A stretch of DNA of 64,000 bases from Ferruginivarius sediminum (GCF_003344765.1 NZ_QPMH01000004.1:186001-250000); one strand, 5' to 3'; positions 35,648 to 45,066 are shown, numbered from the stretch's first letter. Program-made: numbers and translations. The notes: generated from the sequence alone by a model not told the origin.

Positions 35648-36499
35648 TCACTGCGCCGCGGAAGGCACCTCGCTCGTCAGACCGATGGCGGCAAGCAGCG
35701 CCCGCACCTCCTGCCGCGCGGCCACGTGGCTCATCGACATTGCAACCCCCGCGCCCTTTTCGCGAAGGTCGAGCAGGGTCAGGCCCTTGGGGAACAGCTC
35801 GCGGAAGACTACCCGTTCGCCGAAGCCGGGGGCGAGACGGAAGCGGATGCGGCTTGCCAGATCCTCCAGCAGGCGGCCGACGTCGCGCTTGTTGCGGGCG
35901 TCGATATGGCTCAGCCGGTTGCGCATGACGATCCAGTCGATGGGCCGGCCGCCCTTGGCGGCGCGCAACTGGCGTTGCTCCCAGACCATCTGCGAATAGA
36001 CGCTGGGCGAGAGGATCTTGCGCGCGTCGTGGTCGATGCGGGCAAGAAGGTCGAGGTCGAGGAAGGAGTCGTTCAGCGGCGTGATCAGCGTATCCGCCAA
36101 CGTGTGGCCCAGGCGGGAGAGGTGATTGTCGCTGCCCGGCGTATCCACGACGACGAAGTCGCAGCCGGACAGCTCGCCCAGCGCCGTCTGCAAGCGTGCG
36201 CTTTCGTCGGCCTCCGCCGCCTCGCGCGTATCGGCCTCGGCCCGGTGGACCCGGCAATGTTCCGGGAGTTCCAGCTTCAGGCCGTTCGCCTCGGCAAAGG
36301 CGCGCCGGTTCTCGATTTGGCGGGAGAGCGTGCCCTGGCGGGCGTCCAGGTCGATGGTACCGACGCGGTGGCCGTCCTTCATTAGCGCGACCACCAGATG
36401 CATCGCCGTCGTCGACTTGCCGGAGCCGCCCTTCTCGTTGCCCAGGACGATGACGTGCGGCCCGCCGCCGCTGCCGCCTGGATTGCTGCCCCCATCCAT
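35648..36499 (-). CDS. mipZ: Division-plane positioning ATPase MipZ
   Basis: MipZ is a ParA-type ATPase that forms a bipolar gradient from ParB-bound origins and blocks FtsZ assembly away from midcell in alphaproteobacteria. The 283-residue protein has the deviant Walker A GNEKGGSGKST, the switch I region TIDLDARQGTLSRQIENR and Walker B VVVDTPGSDN. The MipZ-typical C-terminal half (WIVMRNRLSHIDARNKRDVGRLL) is also present. The DLDARQGTLSR segment distinguishes MipZ from Soj/ParA. It supports the alphaproteobacterial assignment. Confidence 0.93.
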   Translation of the reverse strand: MDGGSNPGGSGGGPHVIVLGNEKGGSGKSTTAMHLVVALMKDGHRVGTIDLDARQGTLSRQIENRRAFAEANGLKLELPEHCRVHRAEADTREAAEADESARLQTALGELSGCDFVVVDTPGSDNHLSRLGHTLADTLITPLNDSFLDLDLLARIDHDARKILSPSVYSQMVWEQRQLRAAKGGRPIDWIVMRNRLSHIDARNKRDVGRLLEDLASRIRFRLAPGFGERVVFRELFPKGLTLLDLREKGAGVAMSMSHVAARQEVRALLAAIGLTSEVPSAAQ

Positions 36500-36548
36500 G
36501 TCGTCGGTTCCCCTCGCTAGTCACGCTAGATATTGCGTGCTCAAGAGG

Positions 36549-37442
36549 CTACCCGCTTGTCTGCGGTGTGACAACGGTCTGCCGGCGCAGGCGGATGGTG
36601 AAGTAGACAAGCAGCGTGCCGACCACGAGCGCGCCGCCGGAGAGCGCCACGTCGCTGGCCCGCTGGCCCAGCGCCAGCCAGACCCACAGCGGCCCCAGGA
36701 TGGTCTCCAGCAGCATCAATAACCCGACCTCTGGTGCGGTGATGTAGCGTGGGCCCATGGTAATAAGGCCGAAGGCGACCGGTGCCACGAAGAGGCCCAG
36801 CACCGCGATCACCACCACGTCCTGCGCGTTCAGCGACAGCGGTATTGTCAGGCCAAGCAGGAACACGGCGATGGCGCCCCAAAGGCCGCCAAGTGCCGTT
36901 GCTGGCACCATGTTGATGTGCTTGCGGTGGCGCAGCACCGTGAAATTGGCGGACAGGCAGAGGGCGACGGCCAGGCCCGCGAGATCGCCATTCCATGTTC
37001 CGCGCCCCAGGCCGTCCCAGAACACGACGGCGATACCGATGATGACCAGCGTGGTGGCGATCCAGGTCTCCAGCGCGACCGGCTCTCGCAGGAACAGCCT
37101 GGACCAGATCGCCGCCAGCAGCGGCGCGGCGGCCATGATGACAAGCGTGTTCGCCGCGGCCGTGTTGGCGATGGAGTAGATGAACGCGACAAGGTTGGCA
37201 GCATAGATGAGCGAGGACAGCAGTCCCCAACGACCGACGGCGCGGAAGGCCAGGTCGACGCGGCCGCGATACACCACCGCCATCGCGGCCGCCAGCGTCA
37301 GGAACATCAGCACGCCGCGCCAGAACACCGTTGTGAAGGGATCGATCGACAGTAGCCGCAGCAACAGGGCGTCGGGCGAGAGTACCAGGACGCCGAACGC
37401 GGTGATCGAAAGCCCCTTCATGTGATCCGACAGATTGGACAT
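36549..37442 (-). CDS. DMT-family (EamA) transporter
   Basis: A 297-residue inner-membrane exporter-like protein with ten hydrophobic segments in two EamA repeats. The start is MSNLSDHMKGLSITAFGVLV, with ATG 37442 behind GGGGAG. The first repeat ends in FLREPVALETWIATTLVIIGIAVVF and the second in LETILGPLWVWLALGQRASDVAL, both hallmarks. The open frame reaches 37955 but that part is non-coding in character. Substrate unknown; such proteins often export amino acids or metabolites. Confidence 0.88.
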   Translation of the reverse strand: MSNLSDHMKGLSITAFGVLVLSPDALLLRLLSIDPFTTVFWRGVLMFLTLAAAMAVVYRGRVDLAFRAVGRWGLLSSLIYAANLVAFIYSIANTAAANTLVIMAAAPLLAAIWSRLFLREPVALETWIATTLVIIGIAVVFWDGLGRGTWNGDLAGLAVALCLSANFTVLRHRKHINMVPATALGGLWGAIAVFLLGLTIPLSLNAQDVVVIAVLGLFVAPVAFGLITMGPRYITAPEVGLLMLLETILGPLWVWLALGQRASDVALSGGALVVGTLLVYFTIRLRRQTVVTPQTSG

Positions 37443-37706
37443 GCGCCGCTCCCCGAGTTTCCAGCCGAAGCCGGGGGTATGCCATGCCATGACGTGCGGA
37501 CAAACCCCTTTGCCGGCATAGCAGGCTCGACCGGCACGGGATACGGCAAACGCGAAACGCGGTCGCTCGTGTTTTCGGTGTATTCGACTCGATTCGTCGC
37601 GAAGGGTGCGACGTGCTAGGGTGCCCATCGCAGCGAGGGCGAGGTCGGAGCGGCGCGCAATGACCGTATCGACGTCCAGGCTCACCAAGGTCTCATGGGC
37701 GCGGGA

Positions 37707-38024
37707 ATGAGCGAGCAGAAAGCGCAGTTTTCGGTGGGACAACTCGTCCACCACAAGAAGTTCGGCTATCGTGGCGTGATCGTCGATGTCGACCCGTCGT
37801 ACCAGGGCAGCGAGGAATGGTACCGGGTGATGGCGAAAAGCCGACCGCCGAAGGAAAAGCCCTGGTATCATGTGCTGGTCCACGACGCCACGCACCGCAC
37901 CTACGTGGCGGAGCGGCATCTGGAGCCGGATGCCTCCGGCGAGCAGATCAGCCATCCGGAGCTGGGCGAGTTCTTCGACACTTTCTGCAACGGCGGGTAT
38001 ACGACGCGCGGCCGGCGGAACTGA
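37707..38024 (+). CDS. hspQ: Heat shock protein HspQ
   Basis: HspQ (105 residues) is a small hemimethylated-DNA-binding YccV-like protein; in gammaproteobacteria it stimulates Lon and is linked to DnaA turnover. The family pattern is clear: FSVGQLVHHKKFGYRGVIVDVDP, then PWYHVLVHDATHRTYVAERHLEPD and a C-terminal HPELGEFFD. ATG 37707 rather than 37695 opens the conserved domain. The 264-base divergent gap with the DMT gene holds no recognised sigma-32 promoter. The next gene starts 26 bases downstream. Confidence 0.93.
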   Translation: MSEQKAQFSVGQLVHHKKFGYRGVIVDVDPSYQGSEEWYRVMAKSRPPKEKPWYHVLVHDATHRTYVAERHLEPDASGEQISHPELGEFFDTFCNGGYTTRGRRN

Positions 38025-38050
38025 GGAAGGCTCTCGGGGTATAGGGGGCG

Positions 38051-38578
38051 ATGGAGTTCGAGGAATACCCTCTCCTGCACTACGCGGATCTGATGCACAC
38101 GTTGTTGAAGACCGCGGAAAGCGGCCCGGCCAGCCTGAACGACGCAGCCGCGCGGCTGCGCAGGGATCTCAGCCTCGCCCGCGAGAACCCGCCCATCTCG
38201 GGCGAGGAAATGCGCGAACGCCTGGCACGGGCGAGACGGTATCTCGCCGAGGCGCGCCTTGTGGAGGACCAGGCCGACGGCCGGTACCGTGTCACCGACC
38301 GCGGCCGGCAGGTTCTGCGGGAACACCCCGGCGGCATCGACGACAGCGTGCTGGCAGCCTTCCCCGAGTTCCGCAACTTCATCGCGCGCACGTCGGGCGG
38401 CCCGGCGCAAGAGGCACGCATGACGGTGTACGATTCCGGCCACATGGCCTATCGCCGTGGCGCGGGTGTGGCCGACAACCCCTATCCCTTCGATTCGGCG
38501 GAGCATCTGGCCTGGGAGAACGGCTGGTTCGAGGCCCGCGACGAGGACGCGGACAACGGCTATACGCCTCGGGGGTGA
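38051..38578 (+). CDS. Winged-helix plus RMF-like domain protein
   Basis: A 175-residue protein without a named family. Residues 1-95 resemble the Mrr N-terminal winged helix (YADLMHTLLKTAESGP and GRYRVTDRGRQVLREH). Residues about 128-165 read YRRGAGVADNPYPFDSAEHLAWENGWFEA, which is similar in pattern to ribosome modulation factor (small, GW-x-x-G-x-x-x-NPY...W-x-x-GW). The two parts suggest a nucleic-acid-binding protein, perhaps acting on ribosomes or as a regulator. It directly follows hspQ, so co-expression in stress is plausible. Both domain calls are from pattern recognition only. Confidence 0.65.
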   Translation: MEFEEYPLLHYADLMHTLLKTAESGPASLNDAAARLRRDLSLARENPPISGEEMRERLARARRYLAEARLVEDQADGRYRVTDRGRQVLREHPGGIDDSVLAAFPEFRNFIARTSGGPAQEARMTVYDSGHMAYRRGAGVADNPYPFDSAEHLAWENGWFEARDEDADNGYTPRG

Positions 38579-38582
38579 TTGC

Positions 38583-39863
38583 TTATCGCTTGGAACCGTC
38601 CATCGGGGCGCGGCGGGCGCCGAGCATGAACCAGACGAACGCCAGCAGGACCAGGCCCCAGAAGCAGCCGAAAGCGGTCTGGTAGGCGGCGTCCGGGTAT
38701 CCGCCGTCCGCCTCGGCCGGCCAGCGGTCGACGATGGCGCCGATGGCCGCCTGAACACCGAAGGCGAAGAGGAACACAAGCAGGTTCAAAGCCGTATTGG
38801 CGCGCCCCGCGTACTGGATCGGGAAGTGGCGGGACAGCACCGTGTACGACAGCGACGAGATGTTCGAGATCAGGCCGAATGTCAACCAGGGCACGATCGA
38901 TTCCGGCGCCAGCTTGCCCAGGATCGCCGCCAGCGCCAACAGATAGCCGACGATACCGACGCCAAGCGTCTGCGTCAGGCGCACGCCGCGCCGCTGCAGC
39001 AGGTCGGCGACGCTACCCCACAGGACGAACCCCACCGTCATGGCGGCCGCCATGAACAGCAGCGTCGAAGCGGTTCCGGCCCGGTCCAGGCCGGCCACGT
39101 CGCGCAACCACGGCCCCGCCCACAGGCCGTGGATCGACAGGCTGGTGGCCATCGCCAGCGCCGACATCGGCGCCAGACGCCAGAAGAACGGGTCGCCGTA
39201 GATCGATTTAAGGCCGGAGATCTGTGTCTTCAGGTCCGGCGGTGCCGAGGTGCGGCGGCGCTCGGGCACGACCAGGAAGACGGCCAGCGCCACCGCCAGC
39301 GTCGCCAGCGCCAATCCCAGGAACAGTCCTCGCCAGTCGGTGAATTGAAGCACGGCCTCCACCGGTGCTGTCGCCGACATCGCGCCGAGCCCGCCCATCG
39401 CCAGGAAGCAGCCGTTGACAAGCGGCCAGCGACGCTCGGGAAACCACTGCGTGATCGCCTTCAAGGCCGCCATCAGTCCGGCGGCCACCCCCAGACCAAT
39501 CAGGGCGCGCGCCAGCCACAGTTCCAGGAGCGTGTCGCCAACGGCGAACAGCGCGCTCCCGGCGGTAGCAATCACGAGCAGGACCCCATGGACCCGCCGC
39601 GGCCCGTAGCGGTCCAGCAGCAGGCCTAGCGGTAATTGGAACGCCGCGAAGGCGACGAAGTAGGCGCTCGTCAGGACGCCCAACTCGGCGGCGCTCAACC
39701 CAACATCCGCCTGCAGGCGGCCGGCGATGATCGCGTTCACCGAGCGGTACACATAGGACAGGTAATACCCGCCCGCGAACGGCAGGAAAACGGTCAGGAC
39801 GGCGCGCAGGGCGACACGCTGCGGGGCGGTGGTGTCCGCCTCCGCTGTCTTGGTGGAAGGCAT
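38583..39863 (-). CDS. MFS transporter
   Basis: A 426-residue major-facilitator permease with 12 hydrophobic segments. The loop 2-3 motif is LLLDRYGPRRVHG (family D-R-x-G-R/P-R-x) and the second-half equivalent is present. The start MPSTKTAEADTT at ATG 39863 is preferred over the longer frame. The N-terminal segment YYLSYVYRSVNAIIAGRLQADVGLSAAELG resembles nitrate/nitrite or organic-anion MFS transporters, but substrate is not predictable. It is convergent with the winged-helix gene. Confidence 0.85.
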   Translation of the reverse strand: MPSTKTAEADTTAPQRVALRAVLTVFLPFAGGYYLSYVYRSVNAIIAGRLQADVGLSAAELGVLTSAYFVAFAAFQLPLGLLLDRYGPRRVHGVLLVIATAGSALFAVGDTLLELWLARALIGLGVAAGLMAALKAITQWFPERRWPLVNGCFLAMGGLGAMSATAPVEAVLQFTDWRGLFLGLALATLAVALAVFLVVPERRRTSAPPDLKTQISGLKSIYGDPFFWRLAPMSALAMATSLSIHGLWAGPWLRDVAGLDRAGTASTLLFMAAAMTVGFVLWGSVADLLQRRGVRLTQTLGVGIVGYLLALAAILGKLAPESIVPWLTFGLISNISSLSYTVLSRHFPIQYAGRANTALNLLVFLFAFGVQAAIGAIVDRWPAEADGGYPDAAYQTAFGCFWGLVLLAFVWFMLGARRAPMDGSKR

Positions 39864-39959
39864 TCCGGCTCGACGAACGGTTGATAAGCTGTTGCGCGGA
39901 AGCCTAGGCCGCGCATTCGCGCCCGGCAAGCGGGCTTATCAGGCCGCGCGCGGACCGGC

Positions 39960-41201
39960 TTACTCGCCGCGCAGTTCCGTTTCCGAGCGCGGATCGAGCT
40001 CCGCCAGCTCGGGCGTGGTCCTTGGCACCGGCACGAAGGGCGTCCGCTCTTCCGGGGCCGGGGCCGCGCGTTGACGCATGCGATGCATGGCAAAGGCGGC
40101 CATGCCTGTATGTGCCAGCGCCGAGACGGCGAACAGGCCGGGCGGTCCCAGCCGCGCCATCGCCAACGCGGCCAATAGCGGCCCCAGGATCGAGCCCAGC
40201 GCGTTGGCCAGCAGCAGCGTGCCCGATGCCTCCACGAACTCGCGCGGATCCACGAAGTCGTTGGCGTGCGCCACGCAGAGCGCATAGAGCGGGATGGCAA
40301 ACAGCCCAAAGGCGAACGCCATCGCCAGAACGCCCTGCGTCCAGTAGGCGCTGGTGATGAACTGCCCGGCACCGGCCATCGCGGCCAGGACGCAGGCGGC
40401 AACGATGACCTTGCGGCGGTCGATCCGGTCGGACAGCCGGCCCAGTGGCCATTGTCCGATCGCCCCGGCGATCACGACCAGCGCCATGAAGACGGCCACG
40501 CCACGCGTATCGAGGCCGACCCCCACCGCGAACACCGGCCCCAGCGCCCAGAACGGCCCGTTCGCGAGACCTGCGGCGAAGCAGCCCATCAGGCCAACCG
40601 GTGAGGCCTTGTAGGTGCGCTGGGGCCGTAGTTGCACGGTTTCCGGCGGCGTCGGGGCGGCGGAGGTCGTCAGCGCCACCGGCACGGCGGCCAGCGATAC
40701 CAGGATCGAGGCCAGCGCGAACAGAGGGAAAGCTTGCGGATCGTAAAGCACGATCATGAGTTGGCCCAGGGTCATGACCGTCAGGTTGATCATCGTGTAG
40801 ATCGACAGGATCATCCCGCGCGTGGCGTTCGTCGCCCGCTCGTTCAGCCAGCTTTCGATGACGAGGTAGAGGCCGGCCAGGCAGAAACCCGTGACCGCGC
40901 GCAGACCCCACCAGGCGTAGATATCCACCGCCAGCGCGTGGACCAGGGCTGCCGCGGCCGCGATGGCCGTCAGCGCCGTGAAGGTACGGATGTGGCCGAC
41001 CCGCCGGACCACCCGCGCCCCCAGAAGGCATCCGCCGGCGAAGCCGATGAAGTAGGCGCTGCCGAGGACGCCGATGTTGAAGGTCCCGAAAGCCTCCAGT
41101 TCCGCGCGCACCGGCAACAGGGTGCCCTGCAGCCCGTGCCCCATGAGCAACAGGGCGACGCTGAGCAGCAGGGCGCTGACCGGTGCGATGACGGCGCTCA
41201 T
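39960..41201 (-). CDS. MFS transporter (YcaD/YfkF-like)
   Basis: A second major-facilitator permease of 413 residues, not a close copy of the preceding one. Segments such as GFAGGCLLGARVVRRVGHIRTF, LVIESWLNERATNATRGMILSIY and GQWPLGRLSDRIDRRKVI match the YcaD-like group. Substrate is unknown. It is followed closely by the end of an SDR gene on the same strand. Confidence 0.85.
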   Translation of the reverse strand: MSAVIAPVSALLLSVALLLMGHGLQGTLLPVRAELEAFGTFNIGVLGSAYFIGFAGGCLLGARVVRRVGHIRTFTALTAIAAAAALVHALAVDIYAWWGLRAVTGFCLAGLYLVIESWLNERATNATRGMILSIYTMINLTVMTLGQLMIVLYDPQAFPLFALASILVSLAAVPVALTTSAAPTPPETVQLRPQRTYKASPVGLMGCFAAGLANGPFWALGPVFAVGVGLDTRGVAVFMALVVIAGAIGQWPLGRLSDRIDRRKVIVAACVLAAMAGAGQFITSAYWTQGVLAMAFAFGLFAIPLYALCVAHANDFVDPREFVEASGTLLLANALGSILGPLLAALAMARLGPPGLFAVSALAHTGMAAFAMHRMRQRAAPAPEERTPFVPVPRTTPELAELDPRSETELRGE

Positions 41202-41211
41202 GGCGCTGGAC

Positions 41212-42057
41212 TTACCCCTTACGCGACTTGGGGTTCATGGCGCCCCATTGCTCTTCGGTGAGGTCTTCCATCAGGCTGAACTGGCCGGCGCCCTTGTGCC
41301 ATTCACCGCCATCGATCGTCACCGTCTCGCCGTTGATGTAGCCGGCCATGTCGGACAGAAGGAAGCAGGCGAGGTTGGCGAGTTCCTCGTGCTTGCCGAA
41401 GCGTCCCAGCGGAATCCGCTTTTTCCAGGCCGCGTCCATCCTGTCGTCCGGCACCAGGCGCGACCACGCACCCTCGGTCGGGAACGGCCCTGGCGCGATG
41501 GCGTTGCAGCGAATGCCGCGTCCGCCCCATTCGATGGCCAGCGACTGCATCAGCGCGTTGACGCCCGCCTTGGCGCAGGCCGAGGGGACGACATAGGGCG
41601 AGCCGGTCCACGCATAGGTCGCCACGATCGAAAGGATCGATCCCGTACGCCCCGACTCCAGCCAGCGTCGGCCTGTGCCCAGCGTGACGTAGGCGGTGCC
41701 GTTCAGGACGATTCGCGTGACGGCGTCGAATCCGCGCGGGCTGAGCGTTTCGCTGCGGGCCAGGAAGTTGCCGGCCGCATTGTTCACCACGGCGTCCAGG
41801 GGCTGCGATTCGAAGAAGGCCGAAAGCATCGACTCGACCTGCTCACTGTCGCGGATGTCGCATCGTTGGTATTCTGTCTTTCCGGGGAATTCGGCGTCGA
41901 ACTCGGCCTTGGTGGCTTGCAGGACCTCCTCGCGCCGCCCGCAAATGGCGAGGTCCGCGCCCAGTTCAAGGCAGCGATGCGCAAGCGACTTTCCCAATCC
42001 GCTTCCGCCTCCGGTAATCAGGATGCGCTTGCCTGCAAGGAGATTTGAATCGAACAT
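41212..42057 (-). CDS. SDR oxidoreductase, 2,4-dienoyl-CoA reductase-like
   Basis: A 281-residue short-chain dehydrogenase. The cofactor motif is TGGGSGLGKSLAHRC with CGRREEV (Arg residues favour NADPH), and NNAAGNFLARSETLSPRGFDAV is typical of peroxisomal and bacterial 2,4-dienoyl-CoA reductases. The catalytic region reads YVVPSACAKAGVNAL (the Lys is present; Ser replaces the usual Tyr, as in DECR). The C-terminal GETVTIDGGEWHKGAGQF supports this. It lies divergently from an acyl-CoA synthetase gene, so both may act in fatty- or aromatic-acid breakdown. Confidence 0.85.
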   Translation of the reverse strand: MFDSNLLAGKRILITGGGSGLGKSLAHRCLELGADLAICGRREEVLQATKAEFDAEFPGKTEYQRCDIRDSEQVESMLSAFFESQPLDAVVNNAAGNFLARSETLSPRGFDAVTRIVLNGTAYVTLGTGRRWLESGRTGSILSIVATYAWTGSPYVVPSACAKAGVNALMQSLAIEWGGRGIRCNAIAPGPFPTEGAWSRLVPDDRMDAAWKKRIPLGRFGKHEELANLACFLLSDMAGYINGETVTIDGGEWHKGAGQFSLMEDLTEEQWGAMNPKSRKG

Positions 42058-42159
42058 CTAAGCCCCCGTGACATGGAATGACGCCGAAACATTAAACGCG
42101 TCCGGCGCGGTCATGCTATGCCGCGAAACATCGACGGGCTCAAGAAAACGGGAGGGGGC

Positions 42160-43806
42160 ATGCTGCCCGCGGCGAACAGCTACGAGGAACTCTGCAACCG
42201 GTTCCGGTGGGATATCCCGGCGCGCTTCAATATCGGGGTCGCCGCCTGCGATGTCTGGGCGGCGCGGGCGCCCGAAAGGACTGCCCTTATCCAGATCCAC
42301 GAGGACGGCAGCCGTGCGGCGATGTCCTTCGCGACGCTCCGCGCCCGCTCCAACCGGCTGGCCAATGCCCTTGCCGGGCTTGGCATCGGCCGCGGCGACC
42401 GCGTCGGCATCCTGTTGCCGCAGTGCGCAGAAGCGGCGATTGCCCATCTGGCGGTCTACAAGCTGGGCGCGGTTGCCGTGCCGCTGTTTACGTTGTTCGG
42501 CGAGGAGGCGCTGGCCTACCGCCTGGGCGACAGCGGGGCGCGGGCGCTGATCGCCACGCCGGATGGATTGTCGCGCGTGGCGGCGGTCCGCGACAACCTG
42601 CCGGACCTGAGCGAAACCATCTGCGTCGGCGACCTCGCGGCGGATTCCCACGACTTCGAGGATCTGCTGGAGAGATCGAGCGATTCCTTTATGCCGGTGG
42701 ATACCGCCGCGGAAGATCCGGCGCTGGTCATCTATACCTCTGGCACGACCGGCAGTCCCAAGGGGGCGCTGCACGCCCATCGCGTTCTGCTGGGGCATCT
42801 GCCGGGTGTGGAGATGCCGCAGGAGTTGTTTCCGAAGCCGGGCGACCTGTTCTGGACGCCGGCGGACTGGGCGTGGATCGGCGGTCTTCTGGATGCGCTG
42901 TTGCCCAGTCTGGCGCACGGCGTGCCGGTGCTGGCGTATCGCTTCCCGAAGTTCGACCCCGAATATGCCTTCGCCTTGATGGCGGAGCTGGGCGTGCGCA
43001 ACGCCTTCATGCCGCCGACGGCCCTGAAGATGATGCGTCAGGTGCCGAAGCCGTGGGTGCGCTACAACCTCAACGTCCGCTCCATCGGCAGCGGCGGGGA
43101 AACGCTGGGCCCCGGCCTTCTGGAATGGGGCCGCGAAACCTTCGGCGTTACCATCAACGAGTTCTACGGCCAGACCGAGTGCAACCTGATCGTCGCGAAC
43201 TGCGCCGGCATCATGCCGGTGAAGCCGGGCTCCATGGGCCGGCCGGTTCCCGGCCACCGGGTCGCCATCGTGGACGCTGGAGGCAATCCGCTTCCGGCGG
43301 GCCAGGAGGGTGCGGTCGCCGTCCATCGGCCCGATCCGGCGATGTTCCTGGCCTATCTGAACAAACCCGAGGCGACGGCGGAGAAGTTCGTTGGCGATTG
43401 GCTGCTGACCGGCGACACGGCGCGCATGGACGAGGACGGCTATCTCTGGTTCGTCGGCCGCGATGACGATGTCATCACCTCGGGCGGCTATCGCATCGGT
43501 CCCGGCGAGATCGAGGATTGCCTGATCAAGCATCCGGCTGTGGCGATGGCTGCCGCGGTGGGCGTGCCCGATCCGGTGCGCACGGAACGGGTCAAGGCTT
43601 TCGTCGTCCTGAACGACGGTTACAATGCCGACGGCGACCTTGTCCGGTCTATCCAGCAATACGTCAAGGAACGTCTGGCCGCCTATGAATATCCGCGAGA
43701 TGTCGAGTTCGTTCCCCGACTGCCGCTGACCCCGACGGGCAAGATCAAACGCAAGGAACTGCGCGAGCGCGGGGCGGCCGCCTGCGCGCCGGGAGGAAGT
43801 GAATGA
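42160..43806 (+). CDS. Acyl-CoA synthetase (AMP-forming)
   Basis: A 548-residue adenylate-forming ligase that activates a carboxylic acid with ATP and CoA. The P-loop is YTSGTTGSPKGALH, the A5 motif INEFYGQTECN, A7 LLTGDTARMDEDGYLWFVGRDDDVI and the catalytic lysine TPTGKIKRKEL. It resembles medium-chain/aryl ACS-type synthetases. ATG 42160 is chosen over 42118 because it follows GGAGGGG. Its stop overlaps the isomerase start by four bases, and it is divergent from the dienoyl-CoA reductase-like gene. The acid substrate is not known. Confidence 0.9.
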   Translation: MLPAANSYEELCNRFRWDIPARFNIGVAACDVWAARAPERTALIQIHEDGSRAAMSFATLRARSNRLANALAGLGIGRGDRVGILLPQCAEAAIAHLAVYKLGAVAVPLFTLFGEEALAYRLGDSGARALIATPDGLSRVAAVRDNLPDLSETICVGDLAADSHDFEDLLERSSDSFMPVDTAAEDPALVIYTSGTTGSPKGALHAHRVLLGHLPGVEMPQELFPKPGDLFWTPADWAWIGGLLDALLPSLAHGVPVLAYRFPKFDPEYAFALMAELGVRNAFMPPTALKMMRQVPKPWVRYNLNVRSIGSGGETLGPGLLEWGRETFGVTINEFYGQTECNLIVANCAGIMPVKPGSMGRPVPGHRVAIVDAGGNPLPAGQEGAVAVHRPDPAMFLAYLNKPEATAEKFVGDWLLTGDTARMDEDGYLWFVGRDDDVITSGGYRIGPGEIEDCLIKHPAVAMAAAVGVPDPVRTERVKAFVVLNDGYNADGDLVRSIQQYVKERLAAYEYPRDVEFVPRLPLTPTGKIKRKELRERGAAACAPGGSE

Positions 43807-44408
43807 GCCGGACCATCGACTACTACTTCTTCGTCATCTCGCCTTTCGCCTACCTGGGCAGCCAGGAGCTGGAGCGTATCGTGCGCGAGCACGGCGTCCA
43901 GGTGAACGTGAAGCCCATCGAGGTGAAGACGGTCTTCGGCGAGACTGGTGGCGTCCCGCCCGCAAAGCGGCCGAAGGTGCGGCAGGATTACCGCTTCGTC
44001 GAGCTGCGCCGCTGGCATGAGGCACGCGGCTTGCCGCTGAACCTGGAGCCGGCGCACTTCCCGGTCCTGGATGCGCTTGCCGCGGGCGCCATCATCGCGG
44101 CGGGGCGGAACGGCAGCGATTCGCTGACGCTGGCGCATGCCTTGCTGCGCGCCTGCTGGGCGGAAGAGCGCGATATCTCCGATGCCGCGACCGTAGGTGC
44201 GGTTGCCGACGCAGTCGGACTAGACGGCGCCGCCTTGGTCGAGCAGGCGCGAAAGGAGGATACGCAGGCCGAGTTCCAGCGGGTGACTCGCGAAGCCATC
44301 GACCGTGGCGTTTTCGGCTCTCCCTGGTATGTCGTCGATGGCGAGCCGTTCTGGGGCCAGGACCGGCTGGACTTCGTCGAGCGCAAGCTGGCAGGCCCGG
44401 TGCGCTAG
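43803..44408 (+). CDS. 2-hydroxychromene-2-carboxylate isomerase family protein
   Basis: A 201-residue DsbA-fold/kappa-GST-type protein. NahD relatives isomerise hydroxychromene carboxylate in naphthalene breakdown using glutathione. The catalytic serine lies in ISPFAYLGSQELE near the start and the hallmark GVFGSPWYVVDGEPFWGQDRLD is at the end. Many homologues in alphaproteobacteria have unknown natural substrates. It is coupled to the acyl-CoA synthetase by a four-base overlap, which suggests a shared aromatic or CoA-dependent route. Confidence 0.88.
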   Translation: MSRTIDYYFFVISPFAYLGSQELERIVREHGVQVNVKPIEVKTVFGETGGVPPAKRPKVRQDYRFVELRRWHEARGLPLNLEPAHFPVLDALAAGAIIAAGRNGSDSLTLAHALLRACWAEERDISDAATVGAVADAVGLDGAALVEQARKEDTQAEFQRVTREAIDRGVFGSPWYVVDGEPFWGQDRLDFVERKLAGPVR

Positions 44409-44430
44409 GCCCGCACTGGCGAAAGCGCCG

Positions 44431-45066
44431 ATGACCTTCGAAACCGGCATAAGCTTCTACCTCATCTGGCTGCTCGCGGCGGCGGCTCCCGGTCCGAACG
44501 TGGCGTTCACGATAGCGACCGGGCTTTCGACGCCGCTGCCAAGGGCGCTGCTGGCGCCTGTGGGGATCGGTCTTGGCGGGCTGGTCTATGCCCTCGGGGT
44601 GTCGGCGGGGCTGGGCACGCTCCTCAAGGCCTCGGCCGAGGCGTTCGCCGTGGTGAAATGGGTTGGCGTCGCCTACCTCGTGTGGCTTGGCGTGCGTCAG
44701 TGGCAGGCGGCCGGGCGAAGCGGACTGGCAGCCACGCCCGTCAAGCCGAAGACGGGGCCCGTCGTATGCCTGCAGGCCTTCGTCGTGATGGTGTCGAACC
44801 CGAAGGCGGCGTTGGCCTATGCCGCGATCTTTCCGGCATTTATCGAACCCGGCGGCACCGCCTGGCAGCAGTTCGCGCTCCTCAGTGGGATCGCGGCAGC
44901 GGCCTCGGTGACGGTCCACTGCAGCTACATCCTGCTTGCCGCGCGCCTTGGCGGCTGGCAGGTCATGCGTGCCCGGCCCGCGCTGGTGCACCGGGCAAGC
45001 GGAACGATTTACCTTCTGGCCGCCGCCGCGCTGGCGCTTGTGCGCCGAGGTGTAGCCGCCGCTTGA
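44431..45066 (+). CDS. LysE-family exporter
   Basis: A 211-residue inner-membrane exporter of the LysE/RhtB family with about six hydrophobic segments. Family traits are the N-terminal FYLIWLLAAAAPGPNVAFTIATGLSTPLPRALLAP and the YLVWLGVRQW and VSNPKAALAYAAIFPAFI segments. ATG 44431 is used; the open frame begins earlier within the preceding gene. Substrate is likely an amino acid or related compound. Confidence 0.88.
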   Translation: MTFETGISFYLIWLLAAAAPGPNVAFTIATGLSTPLPRALLAPVGIGLGGLVYALGVSAGLGTLLKASAEAFAVVKWVGVAYLVWLGVRQWQAAGRSGLAATPVKPKTGPVVCLQAFVVMVSNPKAALAYAAIFPAFIEPGGTAWQQFALLSGIAAAASVTVHCSYILLAARLGGWQVMRARPALVHRASGTIYLLAAAALALVRRGVAAA

